Source: Hydractinia symbiolongicarpus (lineage: Eukaryota > Cnidaria > Hydrozoa > Anthoathecata > Hydractiniidae). Taken from it: 64,000 nt of DNA. Of the stretch, positions 35,201 to 48,100 are shown one piece after another. The position numbers and the translations under genes were made by a program. A model generated the notes under the pieces. That model worked only from the letters and a program-made list of their open reading frames with translations, did not search any database and was not told the origin of the DNA. How positions within the stretch are numbered: the first letter of the stretch is position 1; the number at the start of each line of letters is the position of its first letter. Location: NCBI RefSeq assembly GCF_029227915.1, contig NC_079884.1, positions 6,698,001-6,762,000 of the forward strand, written 5' to 3'.

Positions 35201-37544
35201 AAATTTTTAAATGAAGCGCTACCACAGCGCCCAGTGTAATCGCTGATTTCCGGCAATCACGTCAAATTAGGAAGAATTTTTTTTCTTGGACTCAAATTGT
35301 CTCACTTTCACATTTATAAGGTCGCTGTCCATAATCAGTTCAATTACGTCCCACAGTCAATGGTTTCACTGTTAAAAGCCATACAACCTAGTAATATCAG
35401 AAAAATATCGCTAAAAACATGTTGGTACCAATATGTGACCCAACCGTTGTAACTCAAACGGATTGACACCGTTAGAAAGTCAATGAAGTGTAGTTTTTGA
35501 AATTGTCTCTACTGCTTCAGCGCGGGATAACGGCTAGGATTGGTCCCACAGTAAGAAATGACTAATTTATCTGAATTTTTAAATGAAGCGCTACCACAGC
35601 GCCCAGTGTAATCGCTGATTTCCGGCAATCACGTCAAATTAGGAAGAATGTTTTTTCTTGGAGTCCAATTGACTCATTTATCACATTTATCAGGGCACAG
35701 TCCAAAGTTAGTTCAATTAAATCCCACAGTCAATCGTTGCACTGTTAAAAGCGATACAACCTTGTAATATCAGAAAAATATCGCTAAAAACATGTTGGTA
35801 CCAATATGTGACCCAACCGTTGTAACTCAAACGGATTGACACCGTTAGAAAGTCAATGAAGTGTAGTTTTTGAAATTGTCTCTACTGCTTCAGCGCGGGA
35901 TAACGGCTAGGATTGGTCCCACAGTAAGAAATGACTTATTTATCTGAATTTTTAAATGAAGCGCTACCACAGCGCCCAGTGTAATCGCTGATTTCCGGCA
36001 ATCACGTCAAATTAGGAAGAATGTTTTTTCTTGGAGTCCAATTGTCTCATTTATCACATTTATCAGGGCACAGTCCAAAGTTAGTTCAACTAAATCCCAC
36101 AGTCAATCGTTGCACTGTTAAAAGCGATGCAACCTAGTAATATCAGATAAATATCGCTAAATACATGTTGGTACGAATATGTGACCCAACCGTTGAAACT
36201 CAAACGGACTGACACCGTTAGAAAGTCAATGAAATGTAGTTTTTGAAACTGTCGCTATTTCTTAAGCGCGCGATAACAGCTAGAATTGGTCCCACAGTAA
36301 AAAATGACTTTTTTATCTTAATTTTAAATTGAAGCGCTACCAAAGCACCCAGTGTAATCGCTGAGTTTCGGCAATCATTTCATATTAAGAAGAATGTTAT
36401 TTCTTGGAGTCCAATTGTCTCACTTTTACATTTATAAGGTCACAGTCCATAATCAGTTCAATTAAGTCCCACAGTCAATCGTTTCACTATTGAAAGCGAT
36501 GCAACCTAGTAATATCAGAAAAATATCGCTAAATACATGTTGGTACGAATATGTGACCCAACCGTTGTAAGTAAAATGGATTGACACCGTTAGAAAGTCA
36601 ATGAAATGTAGTTTTTAAAACTGTCGCTATTTTTTCAGCGCGCGATAACGGGTAGGATTGGTCCTACAGTAAAGAACGACATATTTATCTAATTTTTTAA
36701 ATGAAGCGCTACCACAGCGCCCAGTGTAATCGCTGATTTCCGGCAATCATGTCAAATTAAGAAGAACTTTTTTTTGGAGTTCATTTGTGTCATTTATCAC
36801 ATTGATCAGGTCACGGTCCAAATTCAGTTCAATTAAGTCCCACAGTCAATCGTTTCACTGTTGAAAGCTACACAACCTAGTAATATCAGAAAAATGTCGC
36901 TAAATACATGTTGGTACGAATATGTGACCCAACCCTTGTAACTCAAATGGATTGATACCGTTAGAAAGTCAATGAAGTGTAGTTTTTGAAACTGTCGCTA
37001 TTTCTTAAGCGCGCGATAACAGCTAGGATTGGTCCCACAGTAAAAAATGACTTTTTTATTTTAATTATTATTTGAAAGGCTACCACAGCGGCCAGTGTAA
37101 TCGCTGAGTTTGGGCAATCATTTCATAATAAGAAGAATGTTATTTCTTTTTAGTCCAATTGTCTCACTTTCACATTTATAAGGTCACAGTCCATAATCAG
37201 TTCAATTAAGTACCACAGTCAATCGTTTCAATTTTAAAAGCCACACAACCTAGTAATATCAGAAAAATATCGCTAAATACATGTTGGTACGAATATGTGA
37301 CTCAACGTTGTAACTCAAACGGATTGACACCGTTAGAAAGTCAATGAAGTGTAGTTTTTGAAACTGTCGCTATTTCCTCAGCGTGCGATAACGAATAGGA
37401 TTGGTCCCTCAGTAAAGAACGACTCATTTATCTAAATTTTTAAATGAAGCGCTACCACAACGCCCAGTGTAATCGCTGGTTTCCGGCAATCACGTCAAAT
37501 TAAAAAGAATTTTTTTTCTTGGAATCCAATTGTCTCACTTTCAC

Positions 37545-37553
37545 TTTTTTTTT
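37545..37553. repeat. T9 homopolymer replacing CATTTATAAGG head core
   Basis: In the Q head the usual TTTCACATTTATAAGG is altered to TTTCAC, nine T, AAGG. The same change is present at 42,388-42,396, 45,741-45,749 and 57,285-57,293 and nowhere else that I saw. It is a convenient one-per-unit tag for the 3353 bp HOR and is older than the 19.7 kb duplication, since both large copies carry it. Confidence 0.9.
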
Positions 37554-39869
37554 AAGGTCGCAGTCCATAATCAGTTCAATTAAGTCCCACAGTCAATGGT
37601 TTCACTGTTAAAAGCCATACAACCTAGTAATATCAGAAAAATATCGCTAAATACATGTTGGTACGAATATGTGACCCAACCGTTGTAACTCAAACGGATT
37701 GACACCGTTAGAAAGTCAATGAAATGTAGTTTTTGAAACTGTCGCTATTTCTTCAGCGCGCGATAACGGACAGGATTGGTCTCACAGTAAAGAACGACTT
37801 ATTTATCTAATTTTTTTAAGTGAAGCGCTACCACAGCGCCCAGTGTAATCGCTGATTTTCGGCAATCACGTCAAATTAAAAAGAATGTTATTTCTTGGAG
37901 TCCAATTGTCTCACTTTTACATTTATAAGGTCACAGTCCATAATCAGTTCAATTAAGTCCCACAGTCAATGGTTTCACTGTTAAAAGCGATGCAAACTAG
38001 TAATATCACATAAATATCGTTAAATGCATGTTGGTACGAATATGTGACCCAACCGTTGAAACTCAAACAGACTGACACCGTTAAAAAGTCAATGAAATGT
38101 AGTTTTTGAAACTGTCGCTATTTCTTCAGCGTGCGATAACGGCTAGGTTTGGTCCCACAGTAAAAAATGACTTTTTTATCCTAATTTTTATTTGAAGCGC
38201 TAGTACAGCGACCAGTGTAATCGCTGATTTCCGGCAATCACGTCAAATTAAGACGAATGTTTTTTCTTGGAGTCCAATTGTCTCACTTTTACATGTATAA
38301 GGTCACAGTCCATAATCAGTTCAATTAAGTCCCACAGTCAATCGTTTCACTGTTAAAAGCCATACAACCTAGTAATATCAGAAAAATATCGCTAAATACA
38401 TGTTGGTACGAATATGTGACACAACCGTTGAAACTCAAACAGACTGACACCGCTAGAAAGTCAATGAAATGTAGTTTTTGAAACTGTCGCTATTTCTAAA
38501 GCGCGCGATAACAGCTAGGATTGGTCCCACAGTAAAAAATGACTTTTTTATCTTAATTTTAAATTGAAGCGCTACCACAGCGCCCAGTGTAATCGCTGAA
38601 TTTTGGCAATCATTTCATATTAAGAAGAATGTTATTTCTTGGAGTCCAATTGTCTCACTTTCACATTTATAAGGTCACAGTCCATAATCAGTTCAATTAA
38701 GTCCCACAGTCAATGGTTTCACTGTTAAAAGCCATACAACCTAGTAATATTAGAAAAATATCGCTAAATACATGTTGGTACGAATATGTGACACAACCGT
38801 TGTAAGTAAAATGGATTGACACCGTTAGAAAGTCAATGAAGTGCAGTTTTTGAAATTGTCTCTACTGCTTCAGCGCGGGATAACGGCTAGGATTGGTCCC
38901 ACAGTAAGAAATGACTTATTTATCTGAATTTTTAAATGAAGCGCTACCACAGCGCCCAGTGTAATCGCTGATTTCCGGCAATCACGTCAAATTAGGAAGA
39001 ATGTTTTTTCTTGGAGTCCAATTGACTCATTTATCACATTTATCAGGGCACAGTCCAAAGTTAGTTCAATTATATCCCACAGTCAATCGTTGCACTGTTA
39101 AAAGCGATACAACCTAGTAATATCAGAAAAATATCGCTAAAAACATGTTGGTACCAATATGTGACCCAACCGTTGTAACTCAAACGGATTGACACCGTTA
39201 GAAAGTCAATGAAGTGTAGTTTTTGAAATTGTCTCTACTGCTTCAGCGCGGGATAACGGCTAGGATTGGTCCCACAGTAAGAAATGACTTATTTATCTGA
39301 ATTTTTAAATGAAGCGCTACCACAGCGCCCAGTGTAATCGCTGATTTCCGGCAATCACGTCAAATTAGGAAGAATGTTTTTTCTTGGAGTCCAATTGTCT
39401 CATTTATCACATTTATCAGGGCACAGTCCAAAGTTAGTTCAACTAAATCCCACAGTCAATCGTTGCACTGTTAAAAGCGATGCAACCTAGTAATATCAGA
39501 TAAATATCGCTAAATACATGTTGGTACGAATATGTGACCCAACCGTTGAAACTCAAACGGACTGACACCGTTAGAAAGTCAATGAAATGTAGTTTTTGAA
39601 ACTGTCGCTATTTCTTAAGCGCGCGATAACAGCTAGAATTGGTCCCACAGTAAAAAATGACTTTTTTATCTTAATTTTAAATTGAAGCGCTACCAAAGCA
39701 CCCAGTGTAATCGCTGAGTTTCGGCAATCATTTCATATTAAGAAGAATGTTATTTCTTGGAGTCCAATTGTCTCACTTTTACATTTATAAGGTCACAGTC
39801 CATAATCAGTTCAATTAAGTCCCACAGTCAATCGTTTCACTGTTGAAAGCGATGCAACCTAGTAATATC

Positions 39870-41360
39870 AGAAAAATATCGTTAAATGCATGTTGGTACG
39901 AATATGTGACCCAACCGTTGAAACTCAAACAGACTGACACCGTTAAAAAGTCAATGAAATGTAGTTTTTGAAACTGTCGCTATTTCTTCAGCGCGCGATA
40001 ACGGCTAGGTTTGGTCCCACAGTAAAAAATGACTTTTTTATCCTAATTTTTATTTGAAGCGCTAGTACAGCGACCAGTGTAATCGCTGATTTCCGGCAAT
40101 CACGTCAAATTAAGACGAATGTTTTTTCTTGGAGTCCAATTGTCTCACTTTTACATGTATAAGGTCACAGTCCATAATCAGTTCAATTAAGTCCCACAGT
40201 CAATGGTTTCACTGTTAAAAGCCATACAACCTAGTAATATTAGAAAAATATCGCTAAATACATGTTGGTACGAATATGTGACACAACCGTTGTAAGTAAA
40301 ATGGATTGACACCGTTAGAAAGTCAATGAAGTGCAGTTTTTGAAATTGTCTCTACTGCTTCAGCGCGGGATAACGGCTAGGATTGGTCCCACAGTAAGAA
40401 ATGACTTATTTATCTGAATTTTTAAATGAAGCGCTACCACAGCGCCCAGTGTAATCGCTGATTTCCGGCAATCACGTCAAATTAGGAAGAATGTTTTTTC
40501 TTGGAGTCCAATTGACTCATTTATCACATTTATCAGGGCACAGTCCAAAGTTAGTTCAATTATATCCCACAGTCAATCGTTGCACTGTTAAAAGCGATAC
40601 AACCTAGTAATATCAGAAAAATATCGCTAAAAACATGTTGGTACCAATATGTGACCCAACCGTTGTAACTCAAACGGATTGACACCGTTAGAAAGTCAAT
40701 GAAGTGTAGTTTTTGAAATTGTCTCTACTGCTTCAGCGCGGGATAACGGCTAGGATTGGTCCCACAGTAAGAAATGACTTATTTATCTGAATTTTTAAAT
40801 GAAGCGCTACCACAGCGCCCAGTGTAATCGCTGATTTCCGGCAATCACGTCAAATTAGGAAGAATGTTTTTTCTTGGAGTCCAATTGTCTCATTTATCAC
40901 ATTTATCAGGGCACAGTCCAAAGTTAGTTCAACTAAATCCCACAGTCAATCGTTGCACTGTTAAAAGCGATGCAACCTAGTAATATCAGATAAATATCGC
41001 TAAATACATGTTGGTACGAATATGTGACCCAACCGTTGAAACTCAAACGGACTGACACCGTTAGAAAGTCAATGAAATGTAGTTTTTGAAACTGTCGCTA
41101 TTTCTTAAGCGCGCGATAACAGCTAGAATTGGTCCCACAGTAAAAAATGACTTTTTTATCTTAATTTTAAATTGAAGCGATACCAAAGCACCCAGTGTAA
41201 TCGCTGAGTTTCGGCAATCATTTCATATTAAGAAGAATGTTATTTCTTGGAGTCCAATTGTCTCACTTTTACATTTATAAGGTCACAGTCCATAATCAGT
41301 TCAATTAAGTCCCACAGTCAATCGTTTCACTGTTGAAAGCGATGCAACCTAGTAATATCA
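39870..41360. repeat. Four-monomer insertion (1490 bp) inside HOR unit 1
   Basis: At about 39,870 a monomer that begins like the one at 41.34 kb (GTTGAAAGCGATGCAACC) switches to the TATCGTTAAATGCATG form of the monomer at 38.0 kb. At about 40,200 a second join, inside CACAGTCAAT, skips one monomer: the ACATGTATAAGG head of 38.29 kb is continued by the CAATGG...TATTAGAAAAAT monomer of 38.71 kb. The result is a five-monomer back-jump less one monomer, exactly the 1490 bp by which unit one exceeds 3353 bp. Confidence 0.85.
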
Positions 41361-41520
41361 GAAAAATATCGCTAAATACATGTTGGTACGAATATGTGAC
41401 CCAACCGTTGTAAGTAAAACGGATTGACACCGTTAGAAAGTCAATGAAATGTAGTTTTTAAAACTGTCGCTATTTTTTCAGCGCGCGATAACGGGTAGGA
41501 TTGGTCCTACAGTAAAGAAC

Positions 41521-44500
41521 GACATATTTATCTAATTTTTTAAATGAAGCGCTACCACAGCGCCCAGTGTAATCGCTGATTTCCGGCAATCATGTCAAAT
41601 TAAGAAGAACTTTTTTTTGGAGTTCATTTGTGTCATTTATCACATTGATCAGGTCACGGTCCAAATTCAGTTCAATTAAGTCCCACAGTCAATCGTTTCA
41701 CTGTTGAAAGCTACACAACCTAGTAATATCAGAAAAATGTCGCTAAATACATGTTGGTACGAATATGTGACCCAACCCTTGTAACTCAAATGGATTGATA
41801 CCGTTAGAAAGTCAATGAAGTGTAGTTTTTGAAACTGTCGCTATTTCTTAAGCGCGCGATAACAGCTAGGATTGGTCCCACAGTAAAAAATGACTTTTTT
41901 ATTTTAATTATTATTTGAAAGGCTACCACAGCGGCCAGTGTAATCGCTGAGTTTGGGCAATCATTTCATAATAAGAAGAATGTTATTTCTTTTTAGTCCA
42001 ATTGTCTCACTTTCACATTTATAAGGTCACAGTCCATAATCAGTTCAATTAAGTACCACAGTCAATCGTTTCAATTTTAAAAGCCACACAACCTAGTAAT
42101 ATTAGAAAAATATCGCTAAATACATGTTGGTACGAATATGTGACTCAACGTTGTAACTCAAACGGATTGACACCGTTAGAAAGTCAATGAAGTGTAGTTT
42201 TTGAAACTGTCGCTATTTCCTCAGCGTGCGATAACGAATAGGATTGGTCCCACAGTAAAGAACGACTCATTTATCTAAATTTTTAAATGAAGCGCTACCA
42301 CAACGCCCAGTGTAATCGCTGGTTTCCGGCAATCACGTCAAATTAAAAAGAATTTTTTTTCTTGGAATCCAATTGTCTCACTTTCACTTTTTTTTTAAGG
42401 TCGCAGTCCATAATCAGTTCAATTAAGTCCCACAGTCAATGGTTTCACTGTTAAAAGCCATACAACCTAGTAATATCAGAAAAATATCGCTAAATACATG
42501 TTGGTACGAATATGTGACCCAACCGTTGTAACTCAAACGGATTGACACCGTTAGAAAGTCAATGAAATGTAGTTTTTGAAACTGTCGCTATTTCTTCAGC
42601 GCGCGATAACGGACAGGATTGGTCTCACAGTAAAGAACGACTTATTTATCTAATTTTTTTAAGTGAAGCGCTACCACAGCGCCCAGTGTAATCGCTGATT
42701 TTCGGCAATCACGTCAAATTAAAAAGAATGTTATTTCTTGGAGTCCAATTGTCTCACTTTTACATTTATAAGGTCACAGTCCATAATCAGTTCAATTAAG
42801 TCCCACAGTCAATGGTTTCACTGTTAAAAGCGATGCAAACTAGTAATATCACATAAATATCGTTAAATGCATGTTGGTACGAATATGTGACCCAACCGTT
42901 GAAACTCAAACAGACTGACACCGTTAAAAAGTCAATGAAATGTAGTTTTTGAAACTGTCGCTATTTCTTCAGCGCGCGATAACGGCTAGGTTTGGTCCCA
43001 CAGTAAAAAATGACTTTTTTATCCTAATTTTTATTTGAAGCGCTAGTACAGCGACCAGTGTAATCGCTGATTTCCGGCAATCACGTCAAATTAAGACGAA
43101 TGTTTTTTCTTGGAGTCCAATTGTCTCACTTTTACATGTATAAGGTCACAGTCCATAATCAGTTCAATTAAGTCCCACAGTCAATCGTTTCACTGTTAAA
43201 AGCCATACAACCTAGTAATATCAGAAAAATATCGCTAAATACATGTTGGTACGAATATGTGACACAACCGTTGAAACTCAAACAGACTGACACCGCTAGA
43301 AAGTCAATGAAATGTAGTTTTTGAAACTGTCGCTATTTCTAAAGCGCGCGATAACAGCTAGGATTGGTCCCACAGTAAAAAATGACTTTTTTATCTTAAT
43401 TTTAAATTGAAGCGCTACCACAGCGCCCAGTGTAATCGCTGAGTTTCGGCAATCATTTCATATTAAGAAGAATGTTATTTCTTGGAGTCCAATTGTCTCA
43501 CTTTCACATTTATAAGGTCACAGTCCATAATCAGTTCAATTAAGTCCCACAGTCAATGGTTTCACTGTTAAAAGCCATACAACCTAGTAATATTAGAAAA
43601 ATATCGCTAAATACATGTTGGTACGAATATGTGACACAACCGTTGTAAGTAAAATGGATTGACACCGTTAGAAAGTCAATGAAGTGCAGTTTTTGAAATT
43701 GTCTCTACTGCTTCAGCGCGGGATAACGGCTAGGATTGGTCCCACAGTAAGAAATGACTTATTTATCTGAATTTTTAAATGAAGCGCTACCACAGCGCCC
43801 AGTGTAATCGCTGATTTCCGGCAATCACGTCAAATTAGGAAGAATGTTTTTTCTTGGAGTCCAATTGACTCATTTATCACATTTATCAGGGCACAGTCCA
43901 AAGTTAGTTCAATTATATCCCACAGTCAATCGTTGCACTGTTAAAAGCGATACAACCTAGTAATATCAGAAAAATATCGCTAAAAACATGTTGGTACCAA
44001 TATGTGACCCAACCGTTGTAACTCAAATGGATTGACACCGTTAGAAAGTCAATGAAGTGTAGTTTTTGAAATTGTCTCTACTGCTTCAGCGCGGGATAAC
44101 GGCTAGGATTGGTCCCACAGTAAGAAATGGCTTATTTATCTGAATTTTTAAATGAAGCGCTACCACAGCGCTCAGTGTAATCGCTGATTTCCGGCAATCA
44201 CGTCAAATTTGGAAGAATGTTTTTTCTTGGAGTCCAATTGTCTCATTTATCACATTTATCAGGGCACAGTCCAAAGTTAGTTCAATTAAATCCCACAGTC
44301 AATCGTTGCACTGTTAAAAGCGATGCAACCTAGTAATATCAGATAAATATCGCTAAATACATGTTGGTACGAATATGTGACCCAACCCTTGTAACTCAAA
44401 CGGATTGACACCGTTAGAAAGTCAATGAAATGTAGTTTTTGAAACTGTCGCTATTTCTTAAGCGCGCGATAACAGCTAGAATTGGTCCCACAGTAAAAAA

Positions 44501-44873
44501 TGACTTTTTTATCTTAATTTTAAATTGAAGCGCTACCAAAGCACCCAGTGTAATCGCTGAGTTTCGGCAATCATTTCATATTAAGAAGAATGTTATTTCT
44601 TGGAGTCCAATTGTCTCACTTTTACATTTATAAGGTCACAGTCCATAATCAGTTCAATTAAGTCCCACAGTCAATCGTTTCACTGTTGAAAGCGATGCAA
44701 CCTAGTAATATCAGAAAAATATCGCTAAATACATGTTGGTACGAATATGTGACCCAACCGTTGTAAGTAAAACGGATTGACACCGTTAGAAAGTCAATGA
44801 AATGTAGTTTTTAAAACTGTCGCTATTTTTTCAGCGCGCGATAACGGGTAGGATTGGTCCTACAGTAAAGAAC
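41521..44873. repeat. Nonamer HOR unit 2 (3353 bp)
   Basis: This is a standard nine-monomer unit. It contains in order the GACATATTT monomer, the AAAGGCTACCACAGCGGCC monomer, the CATAATAAGAAG / CTTTTTAGTCC monomer, the T9 monomer, the CACATAAATATCGTTAAATGC monomer (cacat at 42,850), the CTAAAGCGCGCG monomer, the TATTAGAAAAATATC monomer with GTGCAG, and tail-S / R-head monomers. It differs from unit three at few sites, for example ATTAGAAAAAT near 42,101 against ATCAGAAAAAT, GAAATGGCTTATT near 44,126 against GAAATGACTT, and CAGCGCTCAG near 44,167 against CAGCGCCCAG. Confidence 0.9.
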
Positions 44874-47800
44874 GACATATTTATCTAATTTTTTAAATGA
44901 AGCGCTACCACAGCGCCCAGTGTAATCGCTGATTTCCGGCAATCATGTCAAATTAAGAAGAACTTTTTTTTGGAGTTCATTTGTGTCATTTATCACATTG
45001 ATCAGGTCACGGTCCAAATTCAGTTCAATTAAGTCCCACAGTCAATCGTTTCACTGTTGAAAGCTACACAACCTAGTAATATCAGAAAAATGTCGCTAAA
45101 TACATGTTGGTACGAATATGTGACCCAACCCTTGTAACTCAAATGGATTGATACCGTTAGAAAGTCAATGAAGTGTAGTTTTTGAAACTGTCGCTATTTC
45201 TTAAGCGCGCGATAACAGCTAGGATTGGTCCCACAGTAAAAAATGACTTTTTTATTTTAATTATTATTTGAAAGGCTACCACAGCGGCCAGTGTAATCGC
45301 TGAGTTTGGGCAATCATTTCATAATAAGAAGAATGTTATTTCTTTTTAGTCCAATTGTCTCACTTTCACATTTATAAGGTCACAGTCCATAATCAGTTCA
45401 ATTAAGTACCACAGTCAATCGTTTCAATTTTAAAAGCCACACAACCTAGTAATATCAGAAAAATATCGCTAAATACATGTTGGTACGAATATGTGACTCA
45501 ACGTTGTAACTCAAACGGATTGACACCGTTAGAAAGTCAATGAAGTGTAGTTTTTGAAACTGTCGCTATTTCCTCAGCGTGCGATAACGAATAGGATTGG
45601 TCCCACAGTAAAGAACGACTCATTTATCTAAATTTTTAAATGAAGCGCTACCACAACGCCCAGTGTAATCGCTGGTTTCCGGCAATCACGTCAAATTAAA
45701 AAGAATTTTTTTTCTTGGAATCCAATTGTCTCACTTTCACTTTTTTTTTAAGGTCGCAGTCCATAATCAGTTCAATTAAGTCCCACAGTCAATGGTTTCA
45801 CTGTTAAAAGCCATACAACCTAGTAATATCAGAAAAATATCGCTAAATACATGTTGGTACGAATATGTGACCCAACCGTTGTAACTCAAACGGATTGACA
45901 CCGTTAGAAAGTCAATGAAATGTAGTTTTTGAAACTGTCGCTATTTCTTCAGCGCGCGATAACGGACAGGATTGGTCTCACAGTAAAGAACGACTTATTT
46001 ATCTAATTTTTTTAAGTGAAGCGCTACCACAGCGCCCAGTGTAATCGCTGATTTTCGGCAATCACGTCAAATTAAAAAGAATGTTATTTCTTGGAGTCCA
46101 ATTGTCTCACTTTTACATTTATAAGGTCACAGTCCATAATCAGTTCAATTAAGTCCCACAGTCAATGGTTTCACTGTTAAAAGCGATGCAAACTAGTAAT
46201 ATCACATAAATATCGTTAAATGCATGTTGGTACGAATATGTGACCCAACCGTTGAAACTCAAACAGACTGACACCGTTAAAAAGTCAATGAAATGTAGTT
46301 TTTGAAACTGTCGCTATTTCTTCAGCGCGCGATAACGGCTAGGTTTGGTCCCACAGTAAAAAATGACTTTTTTATCCTAATTTTTATTTGAAGCGCTAGT
46401 ACAGCGACCAGTGTAATCGCTGATTTCCGGCAATCACGTCAAATTAAGACGAATGTTTTTTCTTGGAGTCCAATTGTCTCACTTTTACATGTATAAGGTC
46501 ACAGTCCATAATCAGTTCAATTAAGTCCCACAGTCAATCGTTTCACTGTTAAAAGCCATACAACCTAGTAATATCAGAAAAATATCGCTAAATACATGTT
46601 GGTACGAATATGTGACACAACCGTTGAAACTCAAACAGACTGACACCGCTAGAAAGTCAATGAAATGTAGTTTTTGAAACTGTCGCTATTTCTAAAGCGC
46701 GCGATAACAGCTAGGATTGGTCCCACAGTAAAAAATGACTTTTTTATCTTAATTTTAAATTGAAGCGCTACCACAGCGCCCAGTGTAATCGCTGAGTTTC
46801 GGCAATCATTTCATATTAAGAAGAATGTTATTTCTTGGAGTCCAATTGTCTCACTTTCACATTTATAAGGTCACAGTCCATAATCAGTTCAATTAAGTCC
46901 CACAGTCAATGGTTTCACTGTTAAAAGCCATACAACCTAGTAATATTAGAAAAATATCGCTAAATACATGTTGGTACGAATATGTGACACAACCGTTGTA
47001 AGTAAAATGGATTGACACCGTTAGAAAGTCAATGAAGTGCAGTTTTTGAAATTGTCTCTACTGCTTCAGCGCGGGATAACGGCTAGGATTGGTCCCACAG
47101 TAAGAAATGACTTATTTATCTGAATTTTTAAATGAAGCGCTACCACAGCGCCCAGTGTAATCGCTGATTTCCGGCAATCACGTCAAATTAGGAAGAATGT
47201 TTTTTCTTGGAGTCCAATTGACTCATTTATCACATTTATCAGGGCACAGTCCAAAGTTAGTTCAATTATATCCCACAGTCAATCGTTGCACTGTTAAAAG
47301 CGATACAACCTAGTAATATCAGAAAAATATCGCTAAAAACATGTTGGTACCAATATGTGACCCAACCGTTGTAACTCAAATGGATTGACACCGTTAGAAA
47401 GTCAATGAAGTGTAGTTTTTGAAATTGTCTCTACTGCTTCAGCGCGGGATAACGGCTAGGATTGGTCCCACAGTAAGAAATGACTTATTTATCTGAATTT
47501 TTAAATGAAGCGCTACCACAGCGCCCAGTGTAATCGCTGATTTCCGGCAATCACGTCAAATTTGGAAGAATGTTTTTTCTTGGAGTCCAATTGTCTCATT
47601 TATCACATTTATCAGGGCACAGTCCAAAGTTAGTTCAATTAAATCCCACAGTCAATCGTTGCACTGTTAAAAGCGATGCAACCTAGTAATATCAGATAAA
47701 TATCGCTAAATACATGTTGGTACGAATATGTGACCCAACCGTTGAAACTCAAACGGACTGACACCGTTAGAAAGTCAATGAAATGTAGTTTTTGAAACTG

Positions 47801-48100
47801 TCGCTATTTCTTAAGCGCGCGATAACAGCTAGAATTGGTCCCACAGTAAAAAATGACTTTTTTATCTTAATTTTAAATTGAAGTGCTACCACAGCACCCA
47901 GTGTAATCGCTGAGTTTCGGCAATCATTTCATATTAAGAAGAATGTTATTTCTTGGAGTCCAATTGTCTCACTTTTACATTTATAAGGTCACAGTCCATA
48001 ATCAGTTCAATTAAGTCCCACAGTCAATCGTTTCACTGTTAAAAGCGATGCAACCTAGTAATATCAGAAAAATATCGCTAAATACATGTTGGTACGAATA
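44874..48100. repeat. Nonamer HOR unit 3, right end eroded
   Basis: It follows unit two at 3353 bp until about 47.7-48.1 kb. It then diverges: the expected CCTACAGTAAAGAACGACATATT is CCCACAGTAAAGAACGACCTATT at 48.21 kb, and the next monomer has a Q head instead of the P head with GAACTTTTTTTTGG. The loss of register coincides with the 1116 bp trimer duplication at 47.3-49.5 kb. Confidence 0.85.

Larger units (their letters stand above)
28686..38820. repeat. Long segmental duplication, copy 1
   Basis: This segment corresponds to about 48,386-59,310. The offset is 19,700 bp up to the deletion at 32,063 (ATAACGGTTAGG at 29,981/49,681 and 31,099/50,799) and 19,740 bp after it (GGTCCCTCAG near 32,193/51,933; GACATATTT at 36,678/56,418; T9-run end at 37,553/57,293). 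Local differences are a one-monomer shift between about 32.3 and 34.5 kb and a 744 bp increase of the offset after 57.7 kb, where copy 2 gained two monomers (for example CACATAAATATCG at 38,007/58,491). Edges are fuzzy because both ends lie inside related HORs. Confidence 0.85.
36678..41520. repeat. Nonamer HOR unit 1, enlarged to 13 monomers (4843 bp)
   Basis: The order follows units two and three until about 39,870, then returns to material like that at 38.0 kb, giving four extra monomers. One private site is GGTCCCTCAG near 37,404, where units two and three have GGTCCCACAG. The unit shares with units two and three, and not with the fourth unit at 56.4 kb, the variants GGTCCTACAG, CATAATAAGAAG (37,124), CAATTTTAAAAGCC (37,229), AACCCTTGTAACTCAAATGG and GGTCTCACAG (37,777). 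Confidence 0.88.
35480..48100. repeat. Nonamer HOR array, 3353 bp unit, three copies
   Basis: A nine-monomer unit is repeated in tandem. GACATATTT marks the units at 36,678, 41,521 and 44,874; a T9-run marks them at 37,545, 42,388 and 45,741; GTGCAGTTTTTG marks them at 38,841 (with an extra at 40,331), 43,684 and 47,037. Spacing is 3353 bp between units two and three and 4843 bp between units one and two, because unit one contains four extra monomers (1490 bp). A fourth, diverged unit lies in the far duplication copy (56,418 and 57,285). Units two and three are almost identical by eye. Confidence 0.92.
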
